A stretch of DNA of 64,000 bases from Marinobacterium aestuarii (GTDB lineage Bacteria; Pseudomonadota; Gammaproteobacteria; Pseudomonadales; Balneatricaceae). The position numbers and the translations under genes were made by a program. The stretch is from NCBI RefSeq assembly GCF_001651805.1, contig NZ_CP015839.1, positions 992,001-1,056,000 of the forward strand, given 5' to 3'. Positions 8,530 to 18,012 of this stretch are shown piece after piece. Every line of letters begins with the position of its first letter. Position 1 is the first letter of the stretch. The notes beneath the pieces were generated by a model. It had not been told where the DNA came from, made no database searches, and saw only the letters and a list, made by a program, of their open reading frames with translations.

Positions 8530-9639
8530 ATGAGCGATAGGCCAGTTTATGTAACGCAACCCAGCTTGCCACCTCTGGATGAGTTTATTCCGTATCTTGA
8601 AAGTATTTGGGATAGCAAAAGGCTCACGAATGCTGGACCAATGCATGAACAGCTTGAACAGGCGCTATCTGAATATTTAGGTGTAGAGCATATCGCACTT
8701 TTCAATAATGGGACGATAGCACTACTTACTGCTTTGCAGGCACTAAGGGTAACCGGTGAGGTAATCACAACACCATATTCTTTTGTAGCTACGGCACATT
8801 CCTTACTGTGGAATGGAATCAAACCGGTTTTCGTCGATATTGATCCACATAGTTTCAACCTGGATCCATCAAAAATCGAAGCAGCAATCACTCCAGAGAC
8901 GACCGCGATTATGCCTGTACATTGCTACGGTCGCCCCTGTGATGTGGTTGCTATCCAGAAGATAGCTGATGCTTACAATCTAAATGTAATCTATGATGCT
9001 GCTCATGCTTTTGGAGTTAAGGACAGTGGCGGCAGCATATTGCGTCACGGCGACCTAAGTATACTGAGCTTCCATGCGACGAAGGTGTTTAATACATTTG
9101 AAGGCGGAGCCATTATATGCCCAGATGCGAAAACGAAACTCCACATTGATCACCTTAAAAATTTTGGATTTGTGGATGAAGTTACGGTCGTTGCTCCGGG
9201 TATCAATGGAAAAATGAGTGAGATTAATGCGGCTTTTGGACTTCTTCAACTCAAGTACATTGACGAGGCATTAGCGAAACGCTGCGAAATCGATAGGATT
9301 TATCGGGAGTCGTTAAAGGATGTAAAGGGAATTACCTTTTATGATGGGAGTGATCAGGTGACGGCCAATTACTCGTATTTTCCCATTCTTGTGGAAGATG
9401 AGTTTCCCTTGAGTCGAGATGAGCTTTATAATAAATTGAAGGATCATAATATTTATTCTCGTCGATATTTTTATCCATTGATCAGTGAATTTCCTATGTA
9501 TCGGGGCATGGAGTCTGCTCGAATTAGTAATTTGTCCGTGGCTAATTCAGTCTCGAATAAAGTTATTTGTTTGCCGATTTATCCATTGCTCGATAAAAAA
9601 GACATGGCGAATATTATCAATGTTCTAAGGAACTCTTGA
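8530..9639 (+). CDS. dTDP-4-keto-6-deoxyglucose aminotransferase (VioA-like, DegT/DnrJ family)
   Basis: A PLP-dependent sugar aminotransferase of 369 residues. The PLP Lys is K185 in SFHATKVFNTFEGG; YDAAHAF (Asp156) contacts the PLP ring nitrogen. The opening VTQPSLPPLDEFIPYLE is what I recall of VioA proteins, which aminate C4 of dTDP-4-keto-6-deoxyglucose to dTDP-Qui4N. The next gene is a VioB-like acyltransferase directly abutting the stop codon, which supports this choice. FdtB (3-amino sugar) is the main alternative, but no FdtA-type isomerase is present. First gene of the A+T-rich cassette; only a weak Shine-Dalgarno is seen. Confidence 0.85.
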   Translation: MSDRPVYVTQPSLPPLDEFIPYLESIWDSKRLTNAGPMHEQLEQALSEYLGVEHIALFNNGTIALLTALQALRVTGEVITTPYSFVATAHSLLWNGIKPVFVDIDPHSFNLDPSKIEAAITPETTAIMPVHCYGRPCDVVAIQKIADAYNLNVIYDAAHAFGVKDSGGSILRHGDLSILSFHATKVFNTFEGGAIICPDAKTKLHIDHLKNFGFVDEVTVVAPGINGKMSEINAAFGLLQLKYIDEALAKRCEIDRIYRESLKDVKGITFYDGSDQVTANYSYFPILVEDEFPLSRDELYNKLKDHNIYSRRYFYPLISEFPMYRGMESARISNLSVANSVSNKVICLPIYPLLDKKDMANIINVLRNS

Positions 9640-10200
9640 ATGGGATACCTTACCCAAGAAAAAATTTCGGAGATGGGCTTTTCGTACGTGGGATCAAATT
9701 CTTATCTTTCTGACAAAGCCTCTTATTATAACTGTGAAAATATATTTATAGGAGATAGTGTTCGTATTGATGATTTTTGTGTGCTATCTGCAGGAATGGG
9801 CGGAATTGAAATTGGTAGTTATGTACACATTGCCGTATTTAGCTCTCTTATAGGTAGAGAGAAAATTACACTTCTTGATTTTAGTAATATTTCATCAAAG
9901 GTTTCAATATACAGTAGCAATGACGACTATAGTGGCGCAAGTATGACCAACCCAATGGTTCCCGAGCAATTTACCAACGTTACTCATGCGGCCGTTACTG
10001 TGGGTAGGCATGTCATTGTTGGATCAGGTAGCGTGATTCTTCCTGGAGTTACTCTTGAGGAAGGTGTTGCCGTAGGCGCGTTAAGCTTGGTGGCTAAGAG
10101 TTGCAAAGCGTTCGGAATTTATACTGGTGTACCGGTGAAATGGATTAAAAATAGAAAACGCGACCTACTTGCGTTGGAAAAAATATTTACTCAAGGTTAA
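9640..10200 (+). CDS. dTDP-4-amino-4,6-dideoxyglucose N-acetyltransferase (VioB-like)
   Basis: A 186-residue left-handed beta-helix acyltransferase with hexapeptide turns (IFIGDSVRIDDFCVLSAG, VIVGSGSVILPGVTL). It ends with the usual VPVKWIK tail. The ATG follows the upstream TGA with no gap, so the two genes are coupled. I recall VioB of E. coli O7 and Shigella dysenteriae as closely similar through SSNDDYSG and the whole C-terminal half. It would acetylate the amine made by the 8530 gene to give dTDP-Qui4NAc. Naming rests on sequence memory and pairing, not on a database search. Confidence 0.82.
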   Translation: MGYLTQEKISEMGFSYVGSNSYLSDKASYYNCENIFIGDSVRIDDFCVLSAGMGGIEIGSYVHIAVFSSLIGREKITLLDFSNISSKVSIYSSNDDYSGASMTNPMVPEQFTNVTHAAVTVGRHVIVGSGSVILPGVTLEEGVAVGALSLVAKSCKAFGIYTGVPVKWIKNRKRDLLALEKIFTQG

Positions 10201-10211
10201 TCAATTTAAAT

Positions 10212-11372
10212 ATGAGATTTATCCATCTGGTTCAGGATGAAAAATTTATTGATTTTTTTGCTGATACGATGAAATATTCTGGTATAGAACACAATCATCG
10301 CTATATTGTTTATGGTGTTTATTCAGTTGATAGTTTGGTTCATGTTTTTAAAGTCAATCCATTTAGAAAAGTAGATTATTCTTATTTTAACTCTAAAATC
10401 ATGTTAGATGATCTCTCAAATTGTGATGTTTTAGTAGTGCACTTCCTCACATTTGAAAGTACGAAGATGATTAAAGCTGCGCCTGATAATATAAAAATTG
10501 TCTGGAGTGGGTGGGGTGCCGATTATTATCATTTATTACCAGGTGGTGAGAGCTCTCTTTTAGGTCCTGAAACAAAAAAAGCTGTACGGATAATGAAAAT
10601 AAAAGAGACAAGGGGGAATCCCTGGTCTATTATCAAAATGATTCTAAGACCGTTGCGTCGAATTTATTTGCAACGTTTTAATCTGATGCCAGCAATTAGG
10701 CGGGTAGATTTTTTTTCCTCACCAATCCCTAATGATTTTTATATTCTGAAAAGTTGTTTGGGAGATGATTTTTCCGCCTCATATGTACAACTGAATTATG
10801 GAGGCGTAAATGAAACATTCACTCTTAATTCTAGCAGTAAAGAAAGGTTGAATATTTTGGTCGGTAATTCCGCGACGCCTACTAACAACCATATGGAAGT
10901 ATTTCGTACATTGGCTAAATGTGATTTGGCGGACCGTAAAATAATTGTGCCGCTGTGTTATGGTGATACGGCTTACCGTAATGCTGTTTTGAATAAAGGA
11001 AGAGAGTTACTTGGTTCGAATTTTTATCCTATAGTCAAATTTATGTCTCTTTTTGAGTATAATAAATTAATTGGAACGTGTTCGGTTGCGATAATGAATC
11101 ATTATCGTCAACAGGCTTTGGGTAATATTGGTTTTGTTCTTTATAACGGTGGAAAACTTTATTTAAGTAATAATAGTAATGTCGGATTTTTTTTAAGAGA
11201 TCGCGGTGCATATGTTTTTGATGTAAATGATATTGGTAAAGTCGATGAAGATATTGATTGTAAGCTTGATGAAGGTCAGAAGAATAAAAATAGACAGGTG
11301 ATAGAACAATTTTGGGGCGCGGATATCATTGAAGAAAACGTAGTTAAATTTATAAAAACTGTTAACGAGTAG
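10212..11372 (+). CDS. WecF-like 4-acetamido-4,6-dideoxyhexosyltransferase (GT56)
   Basis: A 386-residue protein resembling WecF/RffT, which moves Fuc4NAc from dTDP to lipid II of enterobacterial common antigen. Family-like segments are WSGWGADYYHLLPG in the N-terminal half, ILVGNSATPTNNH, VPLCYGD, and MNHYRQQALGNI. It directly follows the VioA/VioB pair, and dTDP-Qui4NAc is the C4 epimer of dTDP-Fuc4NAc. A plausible inference is therefore transfer of Qui4NAc to the growing O unit. It would act on the cytoplasmic membrane face. Strongly A+T-rich. Family assignment is good; the sugar is inferred. Confidence 0.82.
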   Translation: MRFIHLVQDEKFIDFFADTMKYSGIEHNHRYIVYGVYSVDSLVHVFKVNPFRKVDYSYFNSKIMLDDLSNCDVLVVHFLTFESTKMIKAAPDNIKIVWSGWGADYYHLLPGGESSLLGPETKKAVRIMKIKETRGNPWSIIKMILRPLRRIYLQRFNLMPAIRRVDFFSSPIPNDFYILKSCLGDDFSASYVQLNYGGVNETFTLNSSSKERLNILVGNSATPTNNHMEVFRTLAKCDLADRKIIVPLCYGDTAYRNAVLNKGRELLGSNFYPIVKFMSLFEYNKLIGTCSVAIMNHYRQQALGNIGFVLYNGGKLYLSNNSNVGFFLRDRGAYVFDVNDIGKVDEDIDCKLDEGQKNKNRQVIEQFWGADIIEENVVKFIKTVNE

Positions 11373-11378
11373 TTCTCA

Positions 11379-12068
11379 TTGGTCAGCAAGAATCACATTA
11401 ATCGCGGCTATCACAATTGGCTTGGTTACAATATAAATGATCGTTTTTTGGAAATGCATACGCGTTTGTATAACGGAGTCTTATACGATCTTGGCGCAGG
11501 CGAAGCACCTTATAAAGATTTTTTCTTGGGGCACGTTCAACAATACATCGCGGTAGATTGGACCGATAGTTTACACGATACAATGTCTGATGTTGTCGCC
11601 AATCTTAACCAACCTCTACCGATAGATTCAGAAGTTGCAGATACCGTGGTTTCATTATCTGTAATGGAACACCTCTGTGAACCACAAATTATGCTTAACG
11701 AAGCCTTTCGAATATTGAAACCTGGCGGAAATATTATTCTGCAGGTTCCCTGGCAGTGGTGGATACATGAGGCTCCTTATGATTTTTTCCGCTATACGCC
11801 ATATGGACTAAAATATTTATTTGAAAAGGCTGGCTTTAGCGATGTTGTTGTTGAGGCGCAAGCCGGCTATTTCACTACCACAATACTTAAATGGAACTAT
11901 TTTACCTGTCGCTTAATCCGTGGTCCAGAGCCGCTACGTTGGATTATTAAGGCATGTCTATTACCATGCTGGTATTTAGGACAGAAAATGGCACCTATAT
12001 TAGACAGGCTGGACCGTAACTGGGCTTTGGAATCATGTGGTTACTTTGTCACGGCGAAAAGAGCTTGA
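11379..12068 (+). CDS. SAM-dependent methyltransferase (class I)
   Basis: A 229-residue Rossmann methyltransferase. Motif I is YDLGAGEAPYKDFF; VVSLSVMEHLCEP and ILKPGGNIILQVPW follow as motifs II-III. The frame opens with a TTG at 11379, with a weak GAG upstream; an internal start is possible. It lies between the WecF-like transferase and the flippase, whose start it overlaps by 4 bp if the TTG at 12065 is used. Members in O-antigen clusters methylate a sugar hydroxyl or cap the chain; which one here cannot be told. Confidence 0.8.
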   Translation: MVSKNHINRGYHNWLGYNINDRFLEMHTRLYNGVLYDLGAGEAPYKDFFLGHVQQYIAVDWTDSLHDTMSDVVANLNQPLPIDSEVADTVVSLSVMEHLCEPQIMLNEAFRILKPGGNIILQVPWQWWIHEAPYDFFRYTPYGLKYLFEKAGFSDVVVEAQAGYFTTTILKWNYFTCRLIRGPEPLRWIIKACLLPCWYLGQKMAPILDRLDRNWALESCGYFVTAKRA

Positions 12069-13522
12069 GTCTTAAGCGTAGAGCTTACTCGGCTGTACGC
12101 TGGACTGCAATGGCATCGGTCGCTCGAGCGTTGTTACAGTTGGCTCAGATTGGGGTGCTGGCGCGTTTGTTATCACCGCAAGATTTTGGGCTTATGTCTA
12201 TTGTGAGCCTTGTATTGGGTTTTGCATACATTTTTTCGGATATGGGGGTTAACGCTGCTTATGTACAGCGACAGGATGTGACAACTGAGCAACGTTCCAG
12301 CCTCTTTTGGCTAAATGTTGGCCTTAGCGTGTTGGTGACTGCTTTTGTTATGATTTTGAGTCCAGCTATAGCTGGCTTTTTCGATGATGATCGCCTGGTT
12401 CCACTAATAATGTTGGCAGCTATGACCTTTGTGCTGAGTGCCCTGGGCCAACAAATACGGATGACATCGGAAAAGGCTTTGGAATTTGGGCCGGTGATAT
12501 TTATTGAGGTAGGTGCCGCAGTTCTTGGGTTTGCTGTGGCGGTAACAGTTGCTAAATCTGGATTTGGTGTTTATTCGCTTATTTGGGGCGCTATCGTTGC
12601 GGCGTCTAGCGGGATGCTGTTGTCGTGGATTTTTCTGGCACATGGCTGGAGACCGATGTGGCACTTTAGAGTGGCGGATGTTCAAAGCTACTTGGGGTTT
12701 GGTAGTGCCTTGGTCATCAGTAATATGGTTAACGAAATAAACAGAAACGTGGACCTTATATTAGGTGGCCGAATGCTTGCAGCTGCGGCGTTGGGCTTTT
12801 ATAGCGTGCCACGTCAACTGATTTTTCAAATTCAGAACACTGTAAATCCAATAGTAACTCGAGTTGGCTTTCCGCTTATCGCTGAAATTCAGTCTGATCT
12901 GCCAAAGGTCCGGAAAGTCTATCTTCAAACTTTGAATATGACCGCCTCAACAAATGCACCGCTGTATCTGGGTATTGCTTTTTTTTCGCCCGAAGTAGTT
13001 CAGGTATTAATGGGTGACAAATGGATAGCCGCTGCTGGCCTGTTACGATTGCTAGCGATATGGGGTTTTTTTCGTTCTGTCGGTAATCCTGCAGGCAGTT
13101 TGTTACTGGGCATGGGGCGTGCCGATCTGTCGCTCCGGTGGAACCTTGGCTTGCTCGTAGTTGTGCCACCTACTTTGTGGGGAGGTTCCCACTTTGGATC
13201 CTTAGGTTTGGCGTGGGCATTGCTGGGCTTAGCTGCGGCATTGTTTATTCCCGGCTGGTATATCTTGATTAGGCCTTTGTGTCATGCTCGATTATTGGAT
13301 TATTCGATAATGACGCTGCGGCCGTTTTTTATCGCTTTTTTAAGTACTTCGTTTGTCTATTATTTTTTAAACCATATTGAGAGCTCTTTTTTAAAACTAG
13401 CGTTAGGTATCGTTTTTTCAGCATCTTTGTATATGACGCTTAGTTATTTTTTAAACCGTGATTGGATAATAGAAGTGGCGCGGCTGCTCAAGCCTATACA
13501 GGGTATAGTTATACTGAAATAG
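12065..13522 (+). CDS. wzx: Polysaccharide unit flippase (Wzx/WzxC type, MOP superfamily)
   Basis: An integral membrane protein of about 485 residues with many hydrophobic segments. The start resembles WzxC-like flippases (SLKRRAYSAVRWTAMASVARALLQLAQIGVLARLLSPQDFG). It would carry undecaprenyl-linked repeat units across the inner membrane. I prefer the TTG at 12065, which overlaps the previous stop as TTGA and gives a family-like N terminus. The frame is also open from an ATG at 12035. No multi-spanning Wzy polymerase accompanies it in the window. Confidence 0.87.
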   Translation: MSLKRRAYSAVRWTAMASVARALLQLAQIGVLARLLSPQDFGLMSIVSLVLGFAYIFSDMGVNAAYVQRQDVTTEQRSSLFWLNVGLSVLVTAFVMILSPAIAGFFDDDRLVPLIMLAAMTFVLSALGQQIRMTSEKALEFGPVIFIEVGAAVLGFAVAVTVAKSGFGVYSLIWGAIVAASSGMLLSWIFLAHGWRPMWHFRVADVQSYLGFGSALVISNMVNEINRNVDLILGGRMLAAAALGFYSVPRQLIFQIQNTVNPIVTRVGFPLIAEIQSDLPKVRKVYLQTLNMTASTNAPLYLGIAFFSPEVVQVLMGDKWIAAAGLLRLLAIWGFFRSVGNPAGSLLLGMGRADLSLRWNLGLLVVVPPTLWGGSHFGSLGLAWALLGLAAALFIPGWYILIRPLCHARLLDYSIMTLRPFFIAFLSTSFVYYFLNHIESSFLKLALGIVFSASLYMTLSYFLNRDWIIEVARLLKPIQGIVILK

Positions 13523-13824
13523 TGATTTTAAATGGATGAGTTTATATAATCTAGTCTTGTTATTTTAATATCGACTTTGGCATCTGCAAAGAACTGTTGA
13601 AGTATTGTAGCGCAATGGGTTGGCAAGAGAGGGTGAAAGTTTTATTTACTCCGATGCTGAAAAAATGTAGAGGCGAACCGTAAGTTTTAAAAGTACGCGA
13701 CTACATGGTCTTCCCTGAAAAGCTCTCAACCTATTGGCTTGTGGTTGATAATAATGTTATTTTAACTGTTAAACACCTTCATTTTCACGCTTGATGGCCC
13801 GAAAGGTTTCGAAATTGTTGAAAT
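13523..13824. other. Gene-free stretch between wzx and the IS remnant
   Basis: About 300 bp with stops in all frames and no ORF of note. It is mixed A+T-rich DNA. I see no inverted terminal repeat that would mark the edge of the following transposase remnant. It could be decayed coding DNA. Confidence 0.6.
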
Positions 13825-14575
13825 ATGAAACAGAGAAAGGAAACTCGAGAACCTCAGAATAAGCTGTTCAAACCGATCTTGGAAGACATCGTCAATCTGG
13901 CACATGCGCTGGAACTCCTGAGACAGATTATTGGCTGGGATCGGATCGATGCAGAGCTTTGGTAGCAGAGAAGAACATCAACTTTCCGATGGAAGCTAAG
14001 CTTTACCACAAAGCACGTTAGCTACTGAACAGTGTTGTGCATGATTTGACGCTCACGCTGCGGCAGCCCTACAAAACGTTTTTCAACGAACTGATGCCGA
14101 CGATGGCCGATACGGGCATGCGAAACTGTACAAGCGCTACAAGTTCAGCGTTAAAGCCGGCATTGCAGTCACCGCCAAGGATTCCTTCATCATCGGAACC
14201 CGCGGCTACTCAGCAATACGTATGACGCGCACACGTGGCAGACCAATTGCTGCAAGTAGAAACATTACCGGGCCGCAGCCCGATACCTGCTTTTTTGACA
14301 GTGGCTATCGAGTGATGACACTCGGATAATTATCGCGGGGCAGAAGCACTGTGTGCCGGAATCGGAGAAGCGCTGGGTGCGACGATGCAACAGTTTCGAA
14401 CCGATCATCAGGCACTTGAAATCAGATGGCAAGATGAAACAGTGCTTCCTGAAAAGTGTTCTAGGCGATGTGCTTAACGTACTGCCGAGCGCCTGTGGTC
14501 AGATACTGCGCAAGTTTCTGTGGTGGCTTTATTTCACACCGATAAAATGTCGCCCGTTGTCGCGATATATGCTAG
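13825..14575 (+). pseudogene. Decayed IS5-family transposase
   Basis: Fragments of one transposase appear in order but in different frames. An N-terminal piece starts at 13825 (IVNLAHALELLRQIIGWDRID) and stops at TAG 13963. A piece reading NINFPMEAKLYHKAR matches the 'ITFPTDAKL' region of IS5-type transposases. KRYKFSVKAGIAVTAKD and DSGYR follow, and the C-terminal block is GQKHCVPESEKRWVRR...SFEPIIRHLKSDGKM. Several stops and frameshifts and a deletion of the region between the first two pieces make it inactive. I could not place terminal repeats. Such remnants are common where O-antigen cassettes have been exchanged. Confidence 0.75.
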
Positions 14576-14680
14576 TACGCGTGCTGACAGCACTCAAAAG
14601 TGATCCGGAACGAATGGACTCTATTGCTTGAAGCGCCATGTTTTAGGGGTGATTATGTATTTTTTGTTTTTGAGTTATGT

Positions 14681-15937
14681 ATGATTAAAGGAAAAGTCGC
14701 TGTAATAATTGCCCCTTTTTGGGGACAGCCAGGGAATGTTGGAAACAACAGAATTGATCGTTTTATACGTTGGTTGAATGCTGCTAATTATAGTGTAGTA
14801 GTAGTTAAGGCTGCTAGAAAAAACAGAACTGAAAAGAAAAACTGGGGAGTGGAAGTTAGTGTAAGAGACCCTTTAGGCTTATATCGAGACGTTAACTCGA
14901 ACGAAGTGATTGTACAATCACCGCGGAAACCGAGTAAAGTTAGAAGATCATTGGCGTACTTGTTTTTTAATCCGGATCCTGGGGTGGTTTGGGCTAGGAT
15001 TGCTGCCAGAAATTCTGGTGTATTGGAGGTAATGGAAGGTGCCTCTTTTATTCTATCTTCAAGCCCTCCTGAGTCGGCTCATATTTGTGCTTTTTTACTG
15101 TCTAAAAAGACAAGAATACCATTAGTTATTGATATGCGAGATGGTTGGTTAGATGAGCCTCTGAAGCCCTTTCTTAGTAAGCCGAGTGTTCGCCGTTGGC
15201 TAGAATCCCGCCATGAGCGGAAAATTTTATCCGATGCGGCTGCAGTCTTTGTAACTTCTGATACTTGGAAACTATTACTTTGTAAAAGATTTCCTCATAT
15301 GTCTTCAAAAATAAATGTGTTGACGAATTCGTATCCGCATACATTATCGAAGATGAATCCTTCAGTACGCAGGACAGATTCAAATCAGCTGGTTTTTGTT
15401 CATACAGGCCGATTTATAGGTTCGCGAAGTACACAGTCTCCGGAAATATTACTTTCCCCATTACTGAATGCAGCTCAAAAACTAACTGGAAGCGCGATGG
15501 TTCGATTTATAGGTGATCTTTCCACAGATGAGATTGAACGAATTAACCCTTATCGCATTGAATTCGAGGAAAATAACTGGCTATTAACGTTGGAAGGACC
15601 GATTGTAAGAGCGGAAATTATATCAATGCTTAATAGCGTTGATGGATTTTTATTGTTATGTGCGTCTTATGCTGCAATACCCAGTAAATTATTTGAATAT
15701 ATACCAGAGAAAAAGCCGATACTAGTTGTAACCTATGTGGGAAGTGCAACTTGGAATATCTGTAAAAAATTACCTCAGTCTTTTCTTTTTGATATTCTTG
15801 GGGATGCTGAATCATCCGATAAAGTTGTGCGCGATTTTATAACTGCATCTTCTGGATTTTTAAGTGGTATCTCGCCGGTAGAATATAGCGAAGAATATAC
15901 TTCCCGTATATTTTTGAGATGTGTTGATTTCATTTGA
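14681..15937 (+). CDS. Glycosyltransferase (GT4-like)
   Basis: A 418-residue cytoplasmic glycosyltransferase of GT-B type. Evidence is the N-terminal Rossmann part (VIIAPFWGQPGNVGNNRIDRF), the acceptor-domain signature SSSPPESAHICAFLLSKKTRIPLVIDMRDGW, and a C-terminal region with IPSKLFEYIPEKKPIL, which resembles the GT4 donor-site E-x7-E region. The ATG at 14681 is chosen because the frame upstream (to 14600) is IS-derived. Sugar and linkage are unknown. A+T-rich, and next to the transposase remnant. Confidence 0.8.
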   Translation: MIKGKVAVIIAPFWGQPGNVGNNRIDRFIRWLNAANYSVVVVKAARKNRTEKKNWGVEVSVRDPLGLYRDVNSNEVIVQSPRKPSKVRRSLAYLFFNPDPGVVWARIAARNSGVLEVMEGASFILSSSPPESAHICAFLLSKKTRIPLVIDMRDGWLDEPLKPFLSKPSVRRWLESRHERKILSDAAAVFVTSDTWKLLLCKRFPHMSSKINVLTNSYPHTLSKMNPSVRRTDSNQLVFVHTGRFIGSRSTQSPEILLSPLLNAAQKLTGSAMVRFIGDLSTDEIERINPYRIEFEENNWLLTLEGPIVRAEIISMLNSVDGFLLLCASYAAIPSKLFEYIPEKKPILVVTYVGSATWNICKKLPQSFLFDILGDAESSDKVVRDFITASSGFLSGISPVEYSEEYTSRIFLRCVDFI

Positions 15938-16027
15938 TTTTTAATAAAAGATTATTTTAACAAGTTGTTTTTTTAAATTTTTTGTATAAATATCGGTTAT
16001 TTGATTTAAATTTATGGTGGCCTTTAG

Positions 16028-16957
16028 ATGATCCAAGTAGTAATAGTCAACTGGAATTCTGGAGACCAACTTCATGAGTGTGTCAATTCCGTTGTTAAGT
16101 ATGGTGCAGGTTTAGTGAGTCAGATTATCGTTGTCGACAACGGTTCTGTTGATGGGTCCGAATCCTGTCTTGAGGGAATTCCTTTAGTAACTCTGATTCG
16201 TGCAGGCGCTAATCTAGGTTTTGGTAGAGCATGCAATTTGGGGGCGCAGAAGGCTAGAAGTGAGTTTTTGCTTTTTTTAAATCCCGATGCCAGGGTCTTT
16301 GAAAATACTATATTTAAGTCACTTGCCTATATGCAGTTGGCAGAGAATTTTGAAATCGGTGTTTGTGGTGTCCAGTTGATAGATGATCAGGCACACGTAG
16401 CTCGTTCATGCACACGGTTCCCAACTCTTATGCACTTCTTTTCTAATACTATTGGACTTAACCGATTTCTGCCAAAAACCAGTTACTTTATGTCTGAATG
16501 GTCACACGATGATACTCGAGAAGTTGACCATGTTATTGGTGCATTTTATCTAGTACGTCGTAGTCTTTTTGAACAATTAGGCGGCTTTGATGAACGTTTT
16601 TTTGTTTACTTGGAAGATTTGGATTTTTCCTGCCGAGCACATCAGGCTGGTTGGAAGAGTGTATATTTGGCGGGTGCTCAGGCTTTTCATGCGGGTGGAG
16701 GCACATCCGATCAGGTAAAGGATAAACGATTATTTTATTCTTTGAGAAGTCGTTTGCTCTATGGTTTTAAGCATTTTTCAACTTGGGAATCTTGGACCCT
16801 TCTATTACTTACTTGTCTGGTTGAACCGTTCACTAGAACATTATATTGTTTCTTGGGAAGAGATTGGAAGGGGATAAAGAATACGTTTTCTGGATACCAG
16901 ATGTTATTTTCTGCCTTGCCAGGTATGTTGAAAAATAGAGATCGATCAGGCCAATGA
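16028..16957 (+). CDS. Glycosyltransferase family 2, WbbL/rhamnosyltransferase-like
   Basis: A 309-residue GT-A enzyme. VVIVNWNSGDQLHECVNSV opens the nucleotide-binding fold, IIVVDNGSVDGS follows, and FLNPDARV carries the metal-binding acidic site. GGFDERFFVYLEDLDFSCR is the usual later motif with the catalytic acid (ED). This pattern is typical of dTDP-rhamnose:GlcNAc rhamnosyltransferases such as WbbL, and rmlBDAC provides the donor. GTGG lies about 7 bases before the ATG. Its end overlaps the next gene by 4 bp (ATGA). Confidence 0.87.
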   Translation: MIQVVIVNWNSGDQLHECVNSVVKYGAGLVSQIIVVDNGSVDGSESCLEGIPLVTLIRAGANLGFGRACNLGAQKARSEFLLFLNPDARVFENTIFKSLAYMQLAENFEIGVCGVQLIDDQAHVARSCTRFPTLMHFFSNTIGLNRFLPKTSYFMSEWSHDDTREVDHVIGAFYLVRRSLFEQLGGFDERFFVYLEDLDFSCRAHQAGWKSVYLAGAQAFHAGGGTSDQVKDKRLFYSLRSRLLYGFKHFSTWESWTLLLLTCLVEPFTRTLYCFLGRDWKGIKNTFSGYQMLFSALPGMLKNRDRSGQ

Positions 16958-18012
16958 AAATTCTTTTGCTTTCACGCTATGGTACGCATGGGGCTAGTAG
17001 CCGGGTGAGATTTTTGCAGTATCTTCCCTATCTGCGACAGAGAGGTATCGAACTAACCGTATCGCCTTTGCTTTCAAACCGATACCTTGATGCTCTGTAC
17101 AAGGGAAAACAGAGTTGGCCGGAAGTGTGTCGAGGGTACGTTAAACGTTTGTTCAGCGTAATTTCGGGTATCAAATATGACTTGGTTATTATCGAAAAAG
17201 AGCTATTCCCTTTTATGCCATCGTGGTTTGAATTCCTTCTGAAAAAAACAGGAGTGAAATATATAGTTGACTATGACGATGCGCTTTTTCACAGGTATGA
17301 TAAGCATCCAAGATGGCCGATTCGCGCACTTTTTACTCGCAAGATTGATTCCGTAATGAAGCACGCCAGTTTGGTCATTGCCGGCAATGAATATCTGGCA
17401 CAAAGGGCCAGAGCCGCTGGGGCGAGTCGAGTTGAAATATTACCGTCTGTTGTTGATTTGGAACGTTATCAGGTACGGGAGCAACGAACCCAACATAAGC
17501 TGATTATCGGCTGGATTGGAACCCCTAAAACATGCCACTACTTGTTCCCCTTGAAAGATGTATTTTTGTCTCTTAGAAATGATTTTGATGTACGTTTTGT
17601 TGCGGTTGGGGCTAGGCCGGAACAGTTAAAGGATATGCCAATAGAAGCTTGGCCATGGTCAGAAGCAACGGAAGTTGAGTTGATTCAGCGATTTGATGTC
17701 GGTATCATGCCATTACATGATTCGCCTTGGGAACGCGGAAAATGTGGTTACAAATTAATTCAATATATGGCATGTGGCGTGCCGGTAGTTTCATCGCCAG
17801 TTGGTGTAAATAAAAACATCGTAGAGCCGGATGTTAACGGTTATCTACCTGAAGATTTGGCACAATGGCGAGAAGCTCTCTTAACTTTGCTAAAAGATAA
17901 AAGTAAACGTGTAAGTTTAGGGGAAAATGGACGCGATAAGGTAGAACGGTTGTACTCGCTTCAAATACAAGCGCCGAGATTACTAGCACTTTTACAAGAT
18001 GTGTCTTATTAG
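16954..18012 (+). CDS. Glycosyltransferase family 4
   Basis: A 352-residue GT-B protein. The N terminus reads KILLLSRYGTHGASSRVRFLQYLPYLRQRGIELTV. The donor site includes IGWIGTPKTCHYLFPLKD, GIMPLHDSPWERGKCGYKLIQYMACGVPVVSSPVGVNKNIV and VNGYLPEDLAQW. The segment RGKCGYKLIQYMACG is the GT4 phosphate-gripping region. The start overlaps the stop of the GT2 gene, so the two are coupled. Donor sugar unknown. Confidence 0.85.
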   Translation: MKILLLSRYGTHGASSRVRFLQYLPYLRQRGIELTVSPLLSNRYLDALYKGKQSWPEVCRGYVKRLFSVISGIKYDLVIIEKELFPFMPSWFEFLLKKTGVKYIVDYDDALFHRYDKHPRWPIRALFTRKIDSVMKHASLVIAGNEYLAQRARAAGASRVEILPSVVDLERYQVREQRTQHKLIIGWIGTPKTCHYLFPLKDVFLSLRNDFDVRFVAVGARPEQLKDMPIEAWPWSEATEVELIQRFDVGIMPLHDSPWERGKCGYKLIQYMACGVPVVSSPVGVNKNIVEPDVNGYLPEDLAQWREALLTLLKDKSKRVSLGENGRDKVERLYSLQIQAPRLLALLQDVSY

